A stretch of 64,000 nucleotides of DNA, taken from positions 5,022,001 to 5,086,000 of the forward strand of contig NZ_CP030053.1 of assembly GCF_004114955.1 (NCBI RefSeq). The letters are read 5' to 3'. Under the pieces are notes generated by a model. That model was not told where the DNA came from. It made no database searches and worked only from the letters and a program-made list of their open reading frames with translations. The DNA is from Bradyrhizobium guangzhouense. GTDB lineage: Bacteria; Pseudomonadota; Alphaproteobacteria; Rhizobiales; Xanthobacteraceae. Positions 1 through 8,840 of the stretch are shown in pieces; the stretch's first letter is position 1, and each line of letters starts with the position of its first letter. Both the position numbers and the translations under genes were made by a program.

Positions 1-546
1 GTGTGCAGCCAGCGCGTCACGCGGCAGATAGACCCGGTTGAGCTCGCGATAATCCTTGCCGCAATCCTGGAGATGGTTGTTGATCTGGAGGCCCGCACAG
101 AGCGCATCCGATGCCGCCCATGTCGCGGTCGCCTCGCCATGGACGTCGAGCATGAAGCGGCCGACGGGCATTGCCGAATAGCGGCAATAGTGGATGACCT
201 CGTCCCAGGTCTCATAGCGCAGCTTGGTCACGTCCATGCGGAACGCGATCAGCACGTCGAGCGCGTGGCGCGGCGCCATGCCGCGCTCGGCGAGCGCGCG
301 CCGCAAGGTGACGGCCTCGGCCTGGGTCTCGCCCTTGCCGAGCAGCTCCGCCTCGAGCAGGTCGAGATAGCGAAGCTTCTCGTCCCCCGGCAGGGTGGCA
401 TGGTCGGCAATGTCGTCGGCGGTCCGGACGAAATTGTAATAGGCCAGGATCAGCGCGCGATGACGCGGATGAATGATCCAGGACGCGACGGGAAAATTCT
501 CGTCGCGGTCGTCCTTGCCGGATCGCAATTCGCTCGCAGAGGTCAT
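1..546 (-). CDS. hpnC: Squalene/hydroxysqualene synthase HpnC, 3' end outside window
   Basis: Hopanoid pathway enzyme of the squalene/phytoene synthase fold; in this family HpnC acts with HpnD and HpnE to turn farnesyl diphosphate into squalene for hopene cyclisation. The first 182 codons are visible and reading continues past the left edge. The N-terminus (MTSASELRSGKDD...) leads into ENFPVASWI and then the first Asp-rich motif, YNFVRTADDIADH, which binds the diphosphate through Mg2+. Further on are RFMLDVHGE and an NNHLQDCGKDY segment like the second Asp-rich region. The full protein should be about 290 residues, so roughly a third is missing. Downstream genes (hpnD, hpnE, shc) would lie to the left of the window. 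The ATG at 546 is the only good start in this frame. Confident by motif and by the hopanoid context of hpnP at 5.4-7.0 kb. Confidence 0.88.
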   Translation of the reverse strand, partial: MTSASELRSGKDDRDENFPVASWIIHPRHRALILAYYNFVRTADDIADHATLPGDEKLRYLDLLEAELLGKGETQAEAVTLRRALAERGMAPRHALDVLIAFRMDVTKLRYETWDEVIHYCRYSAMPVGRFMLDVHGEATATWAASDALCAGLQINNHLQDCGKDYRELNRVYLPRDALAAH

Positions 547-695
547 CGAGGGCTGATCAACAATCGTTTGGACAGAAAGGGGCTTTTGCGTTCGCGCGGG
601 CTCATGCCGGCGACGCCGCCGCGGCCCCCATATAGGGGAATACGGCCGCAAAACCAATCCTGTCGCGCGATGGCAGCCCTGCCGTTTCAGGCCGG

Positions 696-720
696 AAAAG
701 GCGGCCCCATGGCCGCCTTT
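696..720 (-). terminator. Rho-independent terminator of the Cys-rich protein gene
   Basis: Read on the minus strand, AAAGGCGGC and GCCGCCTTT form a perfect 9-bp stem with a 6-nt loop followed by a short T run. It begins about 20 nt after the stop codon at 739, so it should end transcription of the small secreted protein gene before hpnC. Confidence 0.75.
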
Positions 721-738
721 ATGGGTCAGTGGCCGAGC

Positions 739-972
739 TTACTGGTTGTGGTTCTTCAAGACCTGGTCGCAGGCCTGCGAGATCTTGGCGCGGTTCTCCT
801 TGAGGCAGGCCAGCACCGTGAAATCGCCCTGGTCGATAACCGGGCGGCAGAATTTCTGCACATCGCGCGTGCAGGCCTTCTGCTCGGCGTCCGTGCCACG
901 CCCCTGCTGGGCGAACGCAGCCGTGGACAGGGTTGCCGACAGCACGGTGAGAGCGACGAGAAGCTTACGCAT
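739..972 (-). CDS. Small secreted cysteine-rich protein
   Basis: A 77-residue protein with a clear signal peptide (MRKLLVALTV...STAAFA, predicted cut before QQG). The mature part is about 56 residues and has four cysteines in the pattern KACTRDVQKFC ... LACLKENRAKISQAC. This resembles the GLG1-type cysteine-rich repeat (DxxxFC...CL...LSxxC), so two disulfides in the periplasm are likely. Proteins of this kind are common in Bradyrhizobium and have no assigned role. The gene is monocistronic in appearance, with a terminator at 696-720 and a 476-nt gap upstream. It sits between hpnC and an exporter, but nothing else ties it to hopanoids. Confidence 0.75.
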   Translation of the reverse strand: MRKLLVALTVLSATLSTAAFAQQGRGTDAEQKACTRDVQKFCRPVIDQGDFTVLACLKENRAKISQACDQVLKNHNQ

Positions 973-1448
973 TGTATTCCTTCATTCTGACGGCAGAATC
1001 GCACCAATCCCGGACAGCACAGGGCGAAGAGCCGGAACGGTTTGTTCTGATGGCGAGTTGCCGCAGGACGAGTGCGGCACCGGAGAAGGCACAAGCGCTG
1101 GTAAATGCGGCCAAATTGGCGCCGCGCCGACCAAAGCAGGTCTTCCCTCGGCCTTCATTGGCAGATGTAAGGGCTTGATACTACGTCATAATTCTGGGAG
1201 ACGGCGTTTTAATGCATACCTGTTGCAGAGCTGCATCTGTTCGAGCGGACATTCGGGCCGGAAACATATGGAAACAGATGGAAATCCGAGGCCGGACCGC
1301 GGCAAGACCGCTTGGCGAGCCCGATATCGCGGCCGGCCAGGCTTATCCGGCACAGCCGCTTGAACCTGACACAGGCTCGCAACACTAAACTTTCGATGTG
1401 GCGAGACGGCCTGCGATGCAGCAGGCGTCGTTCCAAAACGGGATATTG
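973..1448. other. 476-nt intergenic region between divergent small secreted-protein genes
   Basis: The region separates the minus-strand Cys-rich gene from the plus-strand secreted-protein gene at 1449 and must hold both promoters. Open frames in it have no coding character or family resemblance that I can see. No convincing sigma-70 boxes, RNA gene or repeat was recognised. Confidence 0.4.
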
Positions 1449-1949
1449 ATGATGAAATTCTTTGGGCGATCTGGACTGGCACTCAAGGCAGCCGGCATCG
1501 GTGCGGCGCTGCTGTTCTCGGTTGCGGCGAGCCACGCTCAGTCGTCCGGTCCGTTCGCCGGCTTCGACGGCGCGTGGACCGGCACCGGCACTGTGTCACT
1601 GTCGGACGGCTCGACCGAGCGCATCCGCTGCAAGGCCGACTACAAGGTCGCCGGCACCGGTCTCGGCCTCAAGCAGGCGCTGCACTGCGCCTCCGACAGC
1701 TACAAGTTCGACCTCACCAGCGACGTGACCAGCCAGGGCGATCGCATCTCCGGCAACTGGAGCGAGTCCAACCGCAACATCTTCGGCAATCTGCAGGGCA
1801 CCGCCGGCGGCGGCCAGATCGACGTGTTCGTCGAGGCCAACGGCTTTGCCGCCAATCTGTCGCTGCGCACCAACGGCTCCAAGCAGACCGTGCAGATCTC
1901 GTCCAAGGGCGAGATCCGCGGCGTCAACATCACGATGACGAAGGGCTGA
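1449..1949 (+). CDS. Secreted protein of unknown function (about 166 aa)
   Basis: Starts with two Met codons (MMKFF...) and a typical signal peptide ending VAASHAQ. The mature part of about 135 residues opens GPFAGFDGAWTGTGTVSLSDG and is rich in Ser, Gly and Thr with alternating polar and apolar residues, which suggests a small beta-barrel or lipocalin-like periplasmic fold. Two cysteines (IRCKADY, ALHCASD) could pair. Similar proteins in rhizobia are annotated as hypothetical; I cannot assign a role. The open frame extends upstream to 1398, but a signal peptide beginning at 1449 is the better choice. A strong terminator follows at 1972-2007. Confidence 0.7.
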   Translation: MMKFFGRSGLALKAAGIGAALLFSVAASHAQSSGPFAGFDGAWTGTGTVSLSDGSTERIRCKADYKVAGTGLGLKQALHCASDSYKFDLTSDVTSQGDRISGNWSESNRNIFGNLQGTAGGGQIDVFVEANGFAANLSLRTNGSKQTVQISSKGEIRGVNITMTKG

Positions 1950-1971
1950 TTGCCCTTCCTCAGTCTTCAAG

Positions 1972-2007
1972 AAAAAGCCCCCGGCTCTCGTGAGCCGGGG
2001 GCTTTTT
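1972..2007. terminator. Bidirectional Rho-independent terminator
   Basis: A-tract, stem GCCCCCGGCTC, 4-nt loop TCGT, stem GAGCCGGGGGC, then a T run. The A and T tracts flank the stem symmetrically, so it works on both strands. It lies between the converging secreted-protein gene (ends 1949) and exporter gene (ends 2027) and should stop both transcripts. Confidence 0.9.
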
Positions 2008-2026
2008 GCTGATGCGCATTCGCCGC

Positions 2027-4393
2027 TCAGATCGCCGGCTTGTCCGGGCCCTGCAGCCTGGCGTGCAAATTGATCAGCCACATCGCCGTCGGGCGCAGGA
2101 TGAAGAGGTCGGCGACCAGCGCCGCCACCATCGAGAAGGCGCTGAGCCAGCCGAACAGCCGCAGCGACGGCAGATCCGAGAAGACCGTGACGACGAGGCC
2201 GCAGGCCAGCACCACCGTGGTCAGGATCAGCGCCGGGCCGACCAGCACGGTGGCGCGCTCCACCGCGAGCGCCGATCCGACGCCGGGCTTGCTCTCCAAT
2301 CGCAGGCGATTGAGGAAGTGGATGGTTGCGGACAGGCCAAGGCCGAACGAGACGGTGAGCGCGACGACGCTGGCGAATTGCAAGCCCTCGCCCATCGCCC
2401 ACAGCACCGTTCCCGACATCACCACCGGGAAGATGCCCGGCAGGATGCAGGCGAACATCACCACCCATGAGCGGAAGGCAAGGCCGATGAAGATCGCGAC
2501 CAGCGCGAATTCTACGGTGAGGCCGCGGTTCAGCTTCTCGATCATGCCGGCCGAGTTGCGCGCGGCGATGGCGGCAAGACCTGTCACGGCGACCTCGTAG
2601 CCCGGATGCTTCTTGCGGACAGCGTCGAGCTCCGAGTCGAGCTTGTCGACGATCGGCAAGAGCTGGCTGGAGTCCTTGTCCGGCACGCGGCCGGCCACGA
2701 CCACCGCATCCTGCTTGGCGTCGATGAAGCGCCGCACCAGATGTTCGGGAATGACGTTGACGTATTCCTTGAGGGTCGCGACGTCGTCGCTGCCGGCCTT
2801 CTCCGCCAGCCAGCGGCGCAGCGTCTCCAGCGACCAGACATTGCCGACGCCGGCCGCCTTCTCCACGGTCGCATGCACGTCGGCGATGGTTTGCAGCGTC
2901 TCCGGCGAGTAGAGCGATTCGCCCTTGGGGAACGTGATCAGCACATTGACCGGATTGGCGCCGGTCAGCTTGGCGTCGAGCCGGTTGCTGGCGGCGACCG
3001 CCTGGCGCTTGTCCGGCACCTGGTCGGCGAGGCGGTAGCGCGGCTGCAGGTTGGCGTAGACGACGCCGAGGCTGGCGACGAACAGCAGCGCGATCAGGCT
3101 GAACAGGCCGGGCCGGCCGACCATGCGCACCGCGATCCAGTAGCAGAAATTGCGCAGCGCCTGCACGCCGGCATCGGCGCTCTGGAATTTGACCGCGAAG
3201 ATCTTCTCGTTGCGCACGAACAACACGCCGAACACCGGCACCAGCGACAGCACCGTGATGAGCGCGATGATGGTGGCAGCCAAGCCCGCCTCGCCGAACT
3301 TGCGGATCAGGTCGGAGTCGGAGAACTGCAGCGCGATGAAGGAAATGCCGGCGGTGCCGTGCGTCAGCACGCAGGCCGGGCCCACCACCAGCACCGCGTT
3401 CCTGAACGCGGTGAACTTGTCCTGGCCGGCAATCAGCCGGTCGCGCGCGGCGAAGGTGAGCTGCATCGAGTCCGAGAACGAGATCACCATGATGAGCGGC
3501 GTCATCACATTCAGGAACATGTTCAGATTGAAATTGGCCCAGCCGAGCGCGCCGAGCGCGATCAGGATCGCGATCATCGGCGGGAACGCCGCCACCACCA
3601 TGAACGATATCTTGCGGAAGAAGATGATGGCGATGATGCAGCCGGCGAGAATGCCGAGGATGTTGTAGGTCAGGCCGTCGCGCTCGACCGCGTTGCGGAT
3701 CTCGAGCTGCATCACCGGCACGCCGGAGAGCTGAACGCTCAGCCCGGTGTCGCCGAGATCCTCCTTCATCAGCGCGCGGATGTCGCCGACGACCTTGCCG
3801 AGCTTGCTGGAGGCGACCACCTCCGGATCGAGCGAAAGCACGATCAGCGCCAGCGTGCCGTCCTCGGACAGCAGCTTGCCGCGGATGATCTCGTTGTTCT
3901 TGACGGTTTCGATGAACTGGTCGTAGGCCGCGCCCTCGGGCAGCTCGGCGGGGAACAGCGCGGCCGGCAGCTTGCCCGGCGCCGGCGCCTGGCGTGCCGA
4001 GAACAGCGAGACAAGGCCGCGCGTGCCGTCGACCAGCTGAAGATCGGTGACGAAGTCACGGAGCTTCTCGAGGTTGTTCCGCGCCAGCAGGGTCTTCCCC
4101 TCGACCACGACGAGGACGTCGAACTCCTCGGCCGGGAACTTCTTGGTCACCTCTTCGTACTGGCGGAATTCGCGGGTGTTGGAGCGGAACAGCTGCGACA
4201 GCGAATCGTCGATCTTGATCCGCTCGATGCCGAACACGGCGGCGACGATCAGCGCGACCAGGATGATGCAGGAGACGATCGGCGCCCGGACCGCGATCAG
4301 CCCGATGCGCTCCAGCCCGAAGGCGATGGAGGACGCAGGCCCCTGTTCGACCTTGTCGACATGAACCTCATTCTCGCGGTGCTTTTCGAGCAT
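2027..4393 (-). CDS. RND/MMPL-family exporter, candidate hopanoid transporter
   Basis: A 788-residue membrane protein with RND two-fold topology: one N-terminal transmembrane helix (about residues 37-55), a large periplasmic loop, a five-helix block (about 245-400), then the same plan repeated in the C-terminal half. Length and loop sequences fit the HAE3/MMPL group of RND exporters, which move lipids or hydrophobic molecules to the outer membrane using the proton gradient. The usual charged GxxxD motif of helix 4 reads VISFSDSMQL here, and its counterpart in the second half reads VSFGLGLSATIHF without an acidic residue, so proton coupling may be asymmetric. HpnN moves hopanoids in Rhodopseudomonas and the locus is hopanoid-linked, but HpnN is usually about 860-880 residues, so I do not name it. 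It shares strand with the eutB-hpnP-eutC genes after a 205-nt gap. Confidence 0.8.
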   Translation of the reverse strand: MLEKHRENEVHVDKVEQGPASSIAFGLERIGLIAVRAPIVSCIILVALIVAAVFGIERIKIDDSLSQLFRSNTREFRQYEEVTKKFPAEEFDVLVVVEGKTLLARNNLEKLRDFVTDLQLVDGTRGLVSLFSARQAPAPGKLPAALFPAELPEGAAYDQFIETVKNNEIIRGKLLSEDGTLALIVLSLDPEVVASSKLGKVVGDIRALMKEDLGDTGLSVQLSGVPVMQLEIRNAVERDGLTYNILGILAGCIIAIIFFRKISFMVVAAFPPMIAILIALGALGWANFNLNMFLNVMTPLIMVISFSDSMQLTFAARDRLIAGQDKFTAFRNAVLVVGPACVLTHGTAGISFIALQFSDSDLIRKFGEAGLAATIIALITVLSLVPVFGVLFVRNEKIFAVKFQSADAGVQALRNFCYWIAVRMVGRPGLFSLIALLFVASLGVVYANLQPRYRLADQVPDKRQAVAASNRLDAKLTGANPVNVLITFPKGESLYSPETLQTIADVHATVEKAAGVGNVWSLETLRRWLAEKAGSDDVATLKEYVNVIPEHLVRRFIDAKQDAVVVAGRVPDKDSSQLLPIVDKLDSELDAVRKKHPGYEVAVTGLAAIAARNSAGMIEKLNRGLTVEFALVAIFIGLAFRSWVVMFACILPGIFPVVMSGTVLWAMGEGLQFASVVALTVSFGLGLSATIHFLNRLRLESKPGVGSALAVERATVLVGPALILTTVVLACGLVVTVFSDLPSLRLFGWLSAFSMVAALVADLFILRPTAMWLINLHARLQGPDKPAI

Positions 4394-4598
4394 GCCTTGT
4401 CCAGTTCCTAAATCGGCTCTAGCTGTGAGCTTGTTGCGCCCCGCGAACGGCTTGAAAACGCCATACCAATGGGAGGCTTGCCCTTTGAAAATGCGCGGAA
4501 AATCGCCGGCAGCGGTTTAGCAGGTCAAACGCCCTTCTCGCAAGCACGCCGGGGGTCTCCGAATCGATCAAGATGCGGAGATTTTGCCGGAATGCCCG

Positions 4599-5384
4599 TC
4601 ATTCTGGCACAGCCGTGCCGATTCGACGCGGGGCGCGGTCGGCACTCTCGTCCTTGAGCGCCACGCCCGTGACCTGGCGCGCCAGCCCCTCGCGAACAAG
4701 CCAGGCGATTTTGAAGGCCGCCTCGTCGTAACCCAAGCCGGCCTTGTGAATGTTCGACACGCAATTGCGCTCGGCATCGGTCAGGCCCGGCTTCGGCGCG
4801 AAGGTCAGATAGGCCCCGAGGCTGTCGGGCGCCGACAGGCCGGGCCGCTCGCCGATCAGCATCAACACCATGCGCGCGCCGAGAATCGCCCCGATCTCGT
4901 CGCCAAGAGCAACTCGCGCGCCTGAGGCCACGACGACGTGACCGAGCGCGACGGCATCCCCCTCGCCAAGCCGCTGCAACAGGCGTTGCAGCAGCCCGGC
5001 CGCATGGGCATGGACCGCTGCAGCCGACAAACCATCACCGATGACGATCGCAAGCTGGCCCGGCGCTGCGACAGTCTTCTCCAGCGTTGCGGCAGAGGCG
5101 GCATCGAGCTGCCGCCCCAGATCCGGCCGCCGCAGATAATCCGCGCGATCGGCGGCCCGGCTGTGGACCTCAGTGGCGCCGAGGCCGAGCGCCCTCAGCC
5201 CGGCAATCAAGCCCGGCGCGTCGAAGGCGGCATGCACGGCATCGCGGGCGCGGGCGTGCGCCAGCGTGAAATCGAGCAGCGGCTTGGTCGGCAGACTCGC
5301 GCCGCTGCGCCCGAGCGCGACGCGCGCGGGCGTGAACGATTTGAGGTCGACGATCGGGCGTGCCGGAACGGGCTCGTCGCTCAT
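4599..5384 (-). CDS. eutC: Ethanolamine ammonia-lyase small (light) subunit
   Basis: EutC pairs with EutB to form the adenosylcobalamin-dependent lyase that splits ethanolamine into acetaldehyde and ammonia. The 261 residues carry the family's features: [14 protein letters not shown] N-terminus, [49 protein letters not shown] and the C-terminal [18 protein letters not shown]. The ATG overlaps the hpnP stop by 4 nt (ATGA at 5381-5384), so translation is probably coupled to hpnP rather than directly to eutB. No microcompartment shell genes are nearby, so this is a stand-alone catabolic or nitrogen-scavenging EAL. Confidence 0.93.
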   Translation of the reverse strand: MSDEPVPARPIVDLKSFTPARVALGRSGASLPTKPLLDFTLAHARARDAVHAAFDAPGLIAGLRALGLGATEVHSRAADRADYLRRPDLGRQLDAASAATLEKTVAAPGQLAIVIGDGLSAAAVHAHAAGLLQRLLQRLGEGDAVALGHVVVASGARVALGDEIGAILGARMVLMLIGERPGLSAPDSLGAYLTFAPKPGLTDAERNCVSNIHKAGLGYDEAAFKIAWLVREGLARQVTGVALKDESADRAPRRIGTAVPE

Positions 5385-6967
5385 TCGGCGGGAACGGAGG
5401 CTTCGCGCAGCCTGATCGAATAGTTCGAGGCGTTCTGCTTGCCGCTGGTGGCCGCCCGCGCAAAGGTGATGAGATGATGCGCGATCATGGTGCAGCCGAT
5501 CAGACCCTCGATGTCACCGCGCTTGATGCGTCCGAGCGCAAACTTCCAGAACACGCGCCTGTAGTCGCCGAGCACGCCGACCTTCCAGAAGATGTTGCGC
5601 AGCATGACGAGGCCGCGGCGGATGTTGGCCCAGGTCTTCATCTCGTCCGGCACCGGCATCTTGAGGCGATGAGGATAAACCTCGTCGCATTGATACTGGA
5701 AGCGCGCATAGACCTTTTCGGGCTCGTAGGCGACGCTCATGGCGTGCTTCCAGGACGCGACAACCTCGTCATAAGGCAGCAGGAAGTCGACATTGGAATC
5801 GCGCCCCTCATCGTCGACCAGGCGCCCTTCCCTCTCCAGGCGGTCCCACAGCGGCGTCTTCGGCAGGGCCTGAAGCAGATTGATGGTGAGCAGCGGAATG
5901 CGCGATTCCTCGACGAAGGCGAGCAGCGCCTCCGACGTGTTGGGCTTGTCGGTGTCGAGGCCCATGATGATGCCTGAGACCACCTCCATCCCGTAGGAAT
6001 TGATGGTGCGCACGCCCTCCAGGATCGGGACCATCATGTTGTGGTCCTTGTGCATGGCCTTCAGCGCGTCCGGGTCCGGCGTCTCGATGCCGCAGAAGAT
6101 GGTGATGAAATAGGCCTCGCGCATCTTCTTGAGGATTTCGGGACGCTTGGCGATGTTGAGCGTCGCCTCGCAGGCAAGCCGCATCACATAGCCGGTCTTC
6201 TTTTGCCATTCGATCAGATGCGGCAAGAGATCCAGCGCCGCCTTGCGGTTGCCGATGAAATTGTCGTCGACGAAGTAGACCGTGTCGGTCATGCCGCATT
6301 CGCGCAGGCGGTCGAGCTCGGCGATGATCTGCTCCGGCGTCTTGATACGCGGGTTGCGGCCGTAGAGGCCGGGGATGTCGCAGAACTCGCACTCATACGG
6401 ACAGCCGCTGGAATACTGGATGCTGCCGAGGAAATAGCGCTTCACGTCGGCGAGCTCATAGGCCGGGATCGGAAACTCCGTCATCGGCACGCGATCTTTG
6501 GTGGTGAGCACGACCTGCCGTTCGGGGCGCGAGGTGTCGCGCGACAGGATTTCGAGCAGCTGATTGGTCGCGTCGCCGAGCTCGCCGACATGGAGGTAGT
6601 CGAACGACGGATAGTAATCCGGACAGGCGCTGACCGAGGGACCGCCGAGCGCGACCGGCAGATCGAATTCATGGGCGCGGCGGCAGATGTCGTTCATCTG
6701 CTGGCGCTGGATGTGCATGCCGCTGACGAAGACGGCCTCCGCCCATTCGAACTCTTCCTTCGTGGTGCGGCGGAGGTTCTCGTCGACGAATTTGACCTGC
6801 CATTCCCTAGGCAAATAGGCCGCGAGCAGCAGCAGGCCCTGCGGCGGCATGAAGGCGCGGACGCCATCGGTCAGCGGATAAGCGTGCTCGAAGGTGCCGA
6901 AGGACGAGGTGTAACGCGGAAAGACGCAGAGAATTTTCCGGCTCGTTCCGTTGCTTTCAGCGCGCAT
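5381..6967 (-). CDS. hpnP: Hopanoid C-2 methylase (B12-binding radical SAM)
   Basis: A 528-residue protein: an N-terminal B12-binding Rossmann domain (about residues 10-150, starting [20 protein letters not shown]), a radical-SAM barrel (about 180-390) with the cluster motif CPYECEFC (CxxxCxxC), and a C-terminal extension. Domain order, length and the N-terminal signature match HpnP, which methylates hopanoids at C-2 using SAM and cobalamin. HpnR, the C-3 methylase, shares the architecture and is the main alternative. The frame is open to 7051, but ATG 6967 has a strong ribosome site (GGGGGAAG) 4 nt upstream. It lies between eutB (174 nt upstream) and eutC (4-nt overlap). All three products need cobalamin. 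Confidence 0.83.
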   Translation of the reverse strand: MRAESNGTSRKILCVFPRYTSSFGTFEHAYPLTDGVRAFMPPQGLLLLAAYLPREWQVKFVDENLRRTTKEEFEWAEAVFVSGMHIQRQQMNDICRRAHEFDLPVALGGPSVSACPDYYPSFDYLHVGELGDATNQLLEILSRDTSRPERQVVLTTKDRVPMTEFPIPAYELADVKRYFLGSIQYSSGCPYECEFCDIPGLYGRNPRIKTPEQIIAELDRLRECGMTDTVYFVDDNFIGNRKAALDLLPHLIEWQKKTGYVMRLACEATLNIAKRPEILKKMREAYFITIFCGIETPDPDALKAMHKDHNMMVPILEGVRTINSYGMEVVSGIIMGLDTDKPNTSEALLAFVEESRIPLLTINLLQALPKTPLWDRLEREGRLVDDEGRDSNVDFLLPYDEVVASWKHAMSVAYEPEKVYARFQYQCDEVYPHRLKMPVPDEMKTWANIRRGLVMLRNIFWKVGVLGDYRRVFWKFALGRIKRGDIEGLIGCTMIAHHLITFARAATSGKQNASNYSIRLREASVPAE

Positions 6968-7077
6968 CGAACTTCCCCCAACCACGTTCCACTGATGGTA
7001 CTGACGAGGTCTCCAGAAACATAGCGTAACGCTGCGACCGGAATTCCTCAATATTGTGGCAGCGAACTAATTCTTGA

Positions 7078-7103
7078 GACGCACCAAGGGTTTCCCAGGT
7101 TCA
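7078..7103 (-). promoter_or_regulatory. Possible EcfG-type promoter upstream of hpnP
   Basis: On the minus strand TGAAC is followed after 17 nt by CGTC, one mismatch in each half from the general-stress consensus GGAAC-N16/17-CGTT of alphaproteobacteria. It lies about 110 nt before the hpnP start and just after the eutB stop. In Rhodopseudomonas palustris hpnP is known to be under EcfG control, which gives the weak match some weight. Confidence 0.3.
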
Positions 7104-7141
7104 CGCCGGCAGATGGGGTTTTTTCGCCAGGTTTTTTCGCA

Positions 7142-8524
7142 TCACCCGATCAGGCGCGAGGCAAAATCGGGCAAGAGCCCCGCGTCGCCGGCGAGCCGGA
7201 AGTCGGCGCCGGCAATGCCTGACAGCACCAGCCAGTCGTCGAACTCGGGCGCGCGGGCCACACCGAAGACGTCGCGGACATAGAGCGCGTCGTGAAAGGA
7301 GGTGGACTGGTAGTTCAGCATGACGTCGTCGGCGCCGGGCACCCCCATGATGAAGGTGACGCCGGCCGCGGCGAGCAGCGTCAGGAGATTATCCATGTCG
7401 TCCTGGTCCGCCTCGGCATGGTTGGTGTAGCAGATGTCGATGCCGAGCGGCAGGCCGAGCAGCTTGCCGCAGAAATGGTCCTCCAGCCCAGCCCGGATGA
7501 TCTCCTTGCCGTCATAGAGATATTCCGGGCCGATGAAGCCGACCACGCTGTTGACCAGCAATGGCGCATAGGCGCGGGCCACCGCATAGGCGCGCGCCTC
7601 GCAGGTCTGCTGATCAACACCGTGATGGGCGCCCGCCGACAATGCCGAGCCCTGGCCGGTCTCGAAATACATGACGTTGTCGCCGACCGTGCCGCGCTTC
7701 TGCGACAGTCCAGCCGCGTGCGCCTCCTTCAGCAGCGCGAGGTCGATACCAAAGCTTCGGTTGGCGGCCTCGGTGCCGGCGACCGACTGGAAGACGAGAT
7801 CGACCGGCACGCCCTGCCCGATCAGCGACAGCGTCGTTGTGACATGGGTCAGCACGCAGCCCTGTGTCGGGATTTTCAGCCGCGCGATGATCTCGTCCAG
7901 CAGCCGCAGCAATTGCCCGATCACAGCCGGATCGTCGCTCGCCGGGTTGATGCCGATGCAGGCGTCGCCGGCTCCCAGCAGCAGACCGTCGAGGATCGAG
8001 GCAGTGATGCCCCTGGCATCATCGAAGGGGTGGTTGGGCTGCAGCCGCGTGCTCATCCGCCCCTTCAGGCCGATGGTGTTGCGGAAGGCGGTCGTGACCT
8101 CGCATTTCCGCGCCGCCAGGATCAGGTCCTGGTTGCGCATCAGCTTGGAGACCGCAGCGGCCATTTCGGGCGTGATGCCCGGAGCGAGCTTGCGCAAGGT
8201 CGCAGGAGTGGCGGCGTCCGAGAGCAGCCAGTCGCGGAATCCACCGACCGTCAGCGAGGAGACCTGCGCGAAGGCGCTGGCATCATGGCTGTCGATGATC
8301 AGGCGGGTGACCTCGTCGGCCTCATAGGGGATGACGGCCTCCTGCAAAAACTGCCGGAGAGGGACGTCGGCCAGCGCCATCCGCGCCGCGATCATCTGCT
8401 CGGCGCTGGCAGCGGCAATCCCCGCCAGCCGATCGCCGGAGCGTGGCGGCGTCGCCTTGGCGAGGAGGTCGCGCAGGTCGGCAAAGCCATGGGTGGTGGC
8501 GTCGATAGTGTGGCGATAGACCAA
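7142..8524 (-). CDS. eutB: Ethanolamine ammonia-lyase large (heavy) subunit
   Basis: The catalytic TIM-barrel subunit of adenosylcobalamin-dependent ethanolamine ammonia-lyase, 460 residues against about 453 in enteric bacteria. Family signatures are easy to see: RSGDRLAGIAAASAEQ, STRLQPNHPFDD, PTQGCVLTHVTTTL, YFETGQGSALSAGAH, NSVVGFIGPEYLYDGK, ICYTNHAEADQDDMDN and the C-terminal PEFDDWL. The start is TTG at 8524: no ATG or GTG lies in frame just upstream, and GGAGG sits 5 nt before the TTG. hpnP and eutC follow on the same strand. I found no cobalamin riboswitch hallmark in the leader. Confidence 0.93.
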   Translation of the reverse strand: MVYRHTIDATTHGFADLRDLLAKATPPRSGDRLAGIAAASAEQMIAARMALADVPLRQFLQEAVIPYEADEVTRLIIDSHDASAFAQVSSLTVGGFRDWLLSDAATPATLRKLAPGITPEMAAAVSKLMRNQDLILAARKCEVTTAFRNTIGLKGRMSTRLQPNHPFDDARGITASILDGLLLGAGDACIGINPASDDPAVIGQLLRLLDEIIARLKIPTQGCVLTHVTTTLSLIGQGVPVDLVFQSVAGTEAANRSFGIDLALLKEAHAAGLSQKRGTVGDNVMYFETGQGSALSAGAHHGVDQQTCEARAYAVARAYAPLLVNSVVGFIGPEYLYDGKEIIRAGLEDHFCGKLLGLPLGIDICYTNHAEADQDDMDNLLTLLAAAGVTFIMGVPGADDVMLNYQSTSFHDALYVRDVFGVARAPEFDDWLVLSGIAGADFRLAGDAGLLPDFASRLIG

Positions 8525-8840
8525 AGGCCCCTCCGGCTTCGTCGGCCAGTGACCGACTCCCGCGGGTCCGGAAGGCGGCGCTGGCGTCAGGGAATACGCG
8601 CTTGGCGGCGTGTGTGCACGCCGATGTTTGGGGCATTCCGTGCGATCCCCGGGACCAACCTGCCGAGGATCGATAGGACGGCACCAACCCCCTGAGACAG
8701 CTCGTATTTCCTACGACCTTCGGCGCGCACCCCAGACTTGCGCGTTAACGCCGCGTCCATCTTCATTCTGCATAATTTTGCATCAATTTTATACGACCCG
8801 CGCGCGACCGGCCGCTCCTGGCCATTTGGGCCCGAACACC
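8525..8840. other. 316-nt divergent intergenic region, eutB / chemoreceptor
   Basis: This must hold the eutB promoter (minus) and the chemoreceptor promoter (plus). The eutB leader contains GGAGG just before the TTG start and a hairpin-forming stretch at 8541-8568. AT-rich sequence with two TGCAT copies lies at 8770-8795 before the chemoreceptor. No gene or RNA family was recognised. Confidence 0.4.

Noticed and set aside
2606..4411. A 601-codon plus-strand frame opposite the RND exporter.
   Set aside because: Rich in Asp, Arg, Gln, Glu and His as expected of an antisense frame in GC-rich DNA, with no recognisable domain.
8541..8568. Possible cobalamin riboswitch in the eutB leader (minus strand), because GACCCGCGGGAGTC and a following hairpin resemble the riboswitch 3' end.
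   Set aside because: The core elements (CCCCGC...ACTGT, GCCACTG and the CAGGAGACCTG hairpin) are missing, so only a GC-rich hairpin can be claimed.
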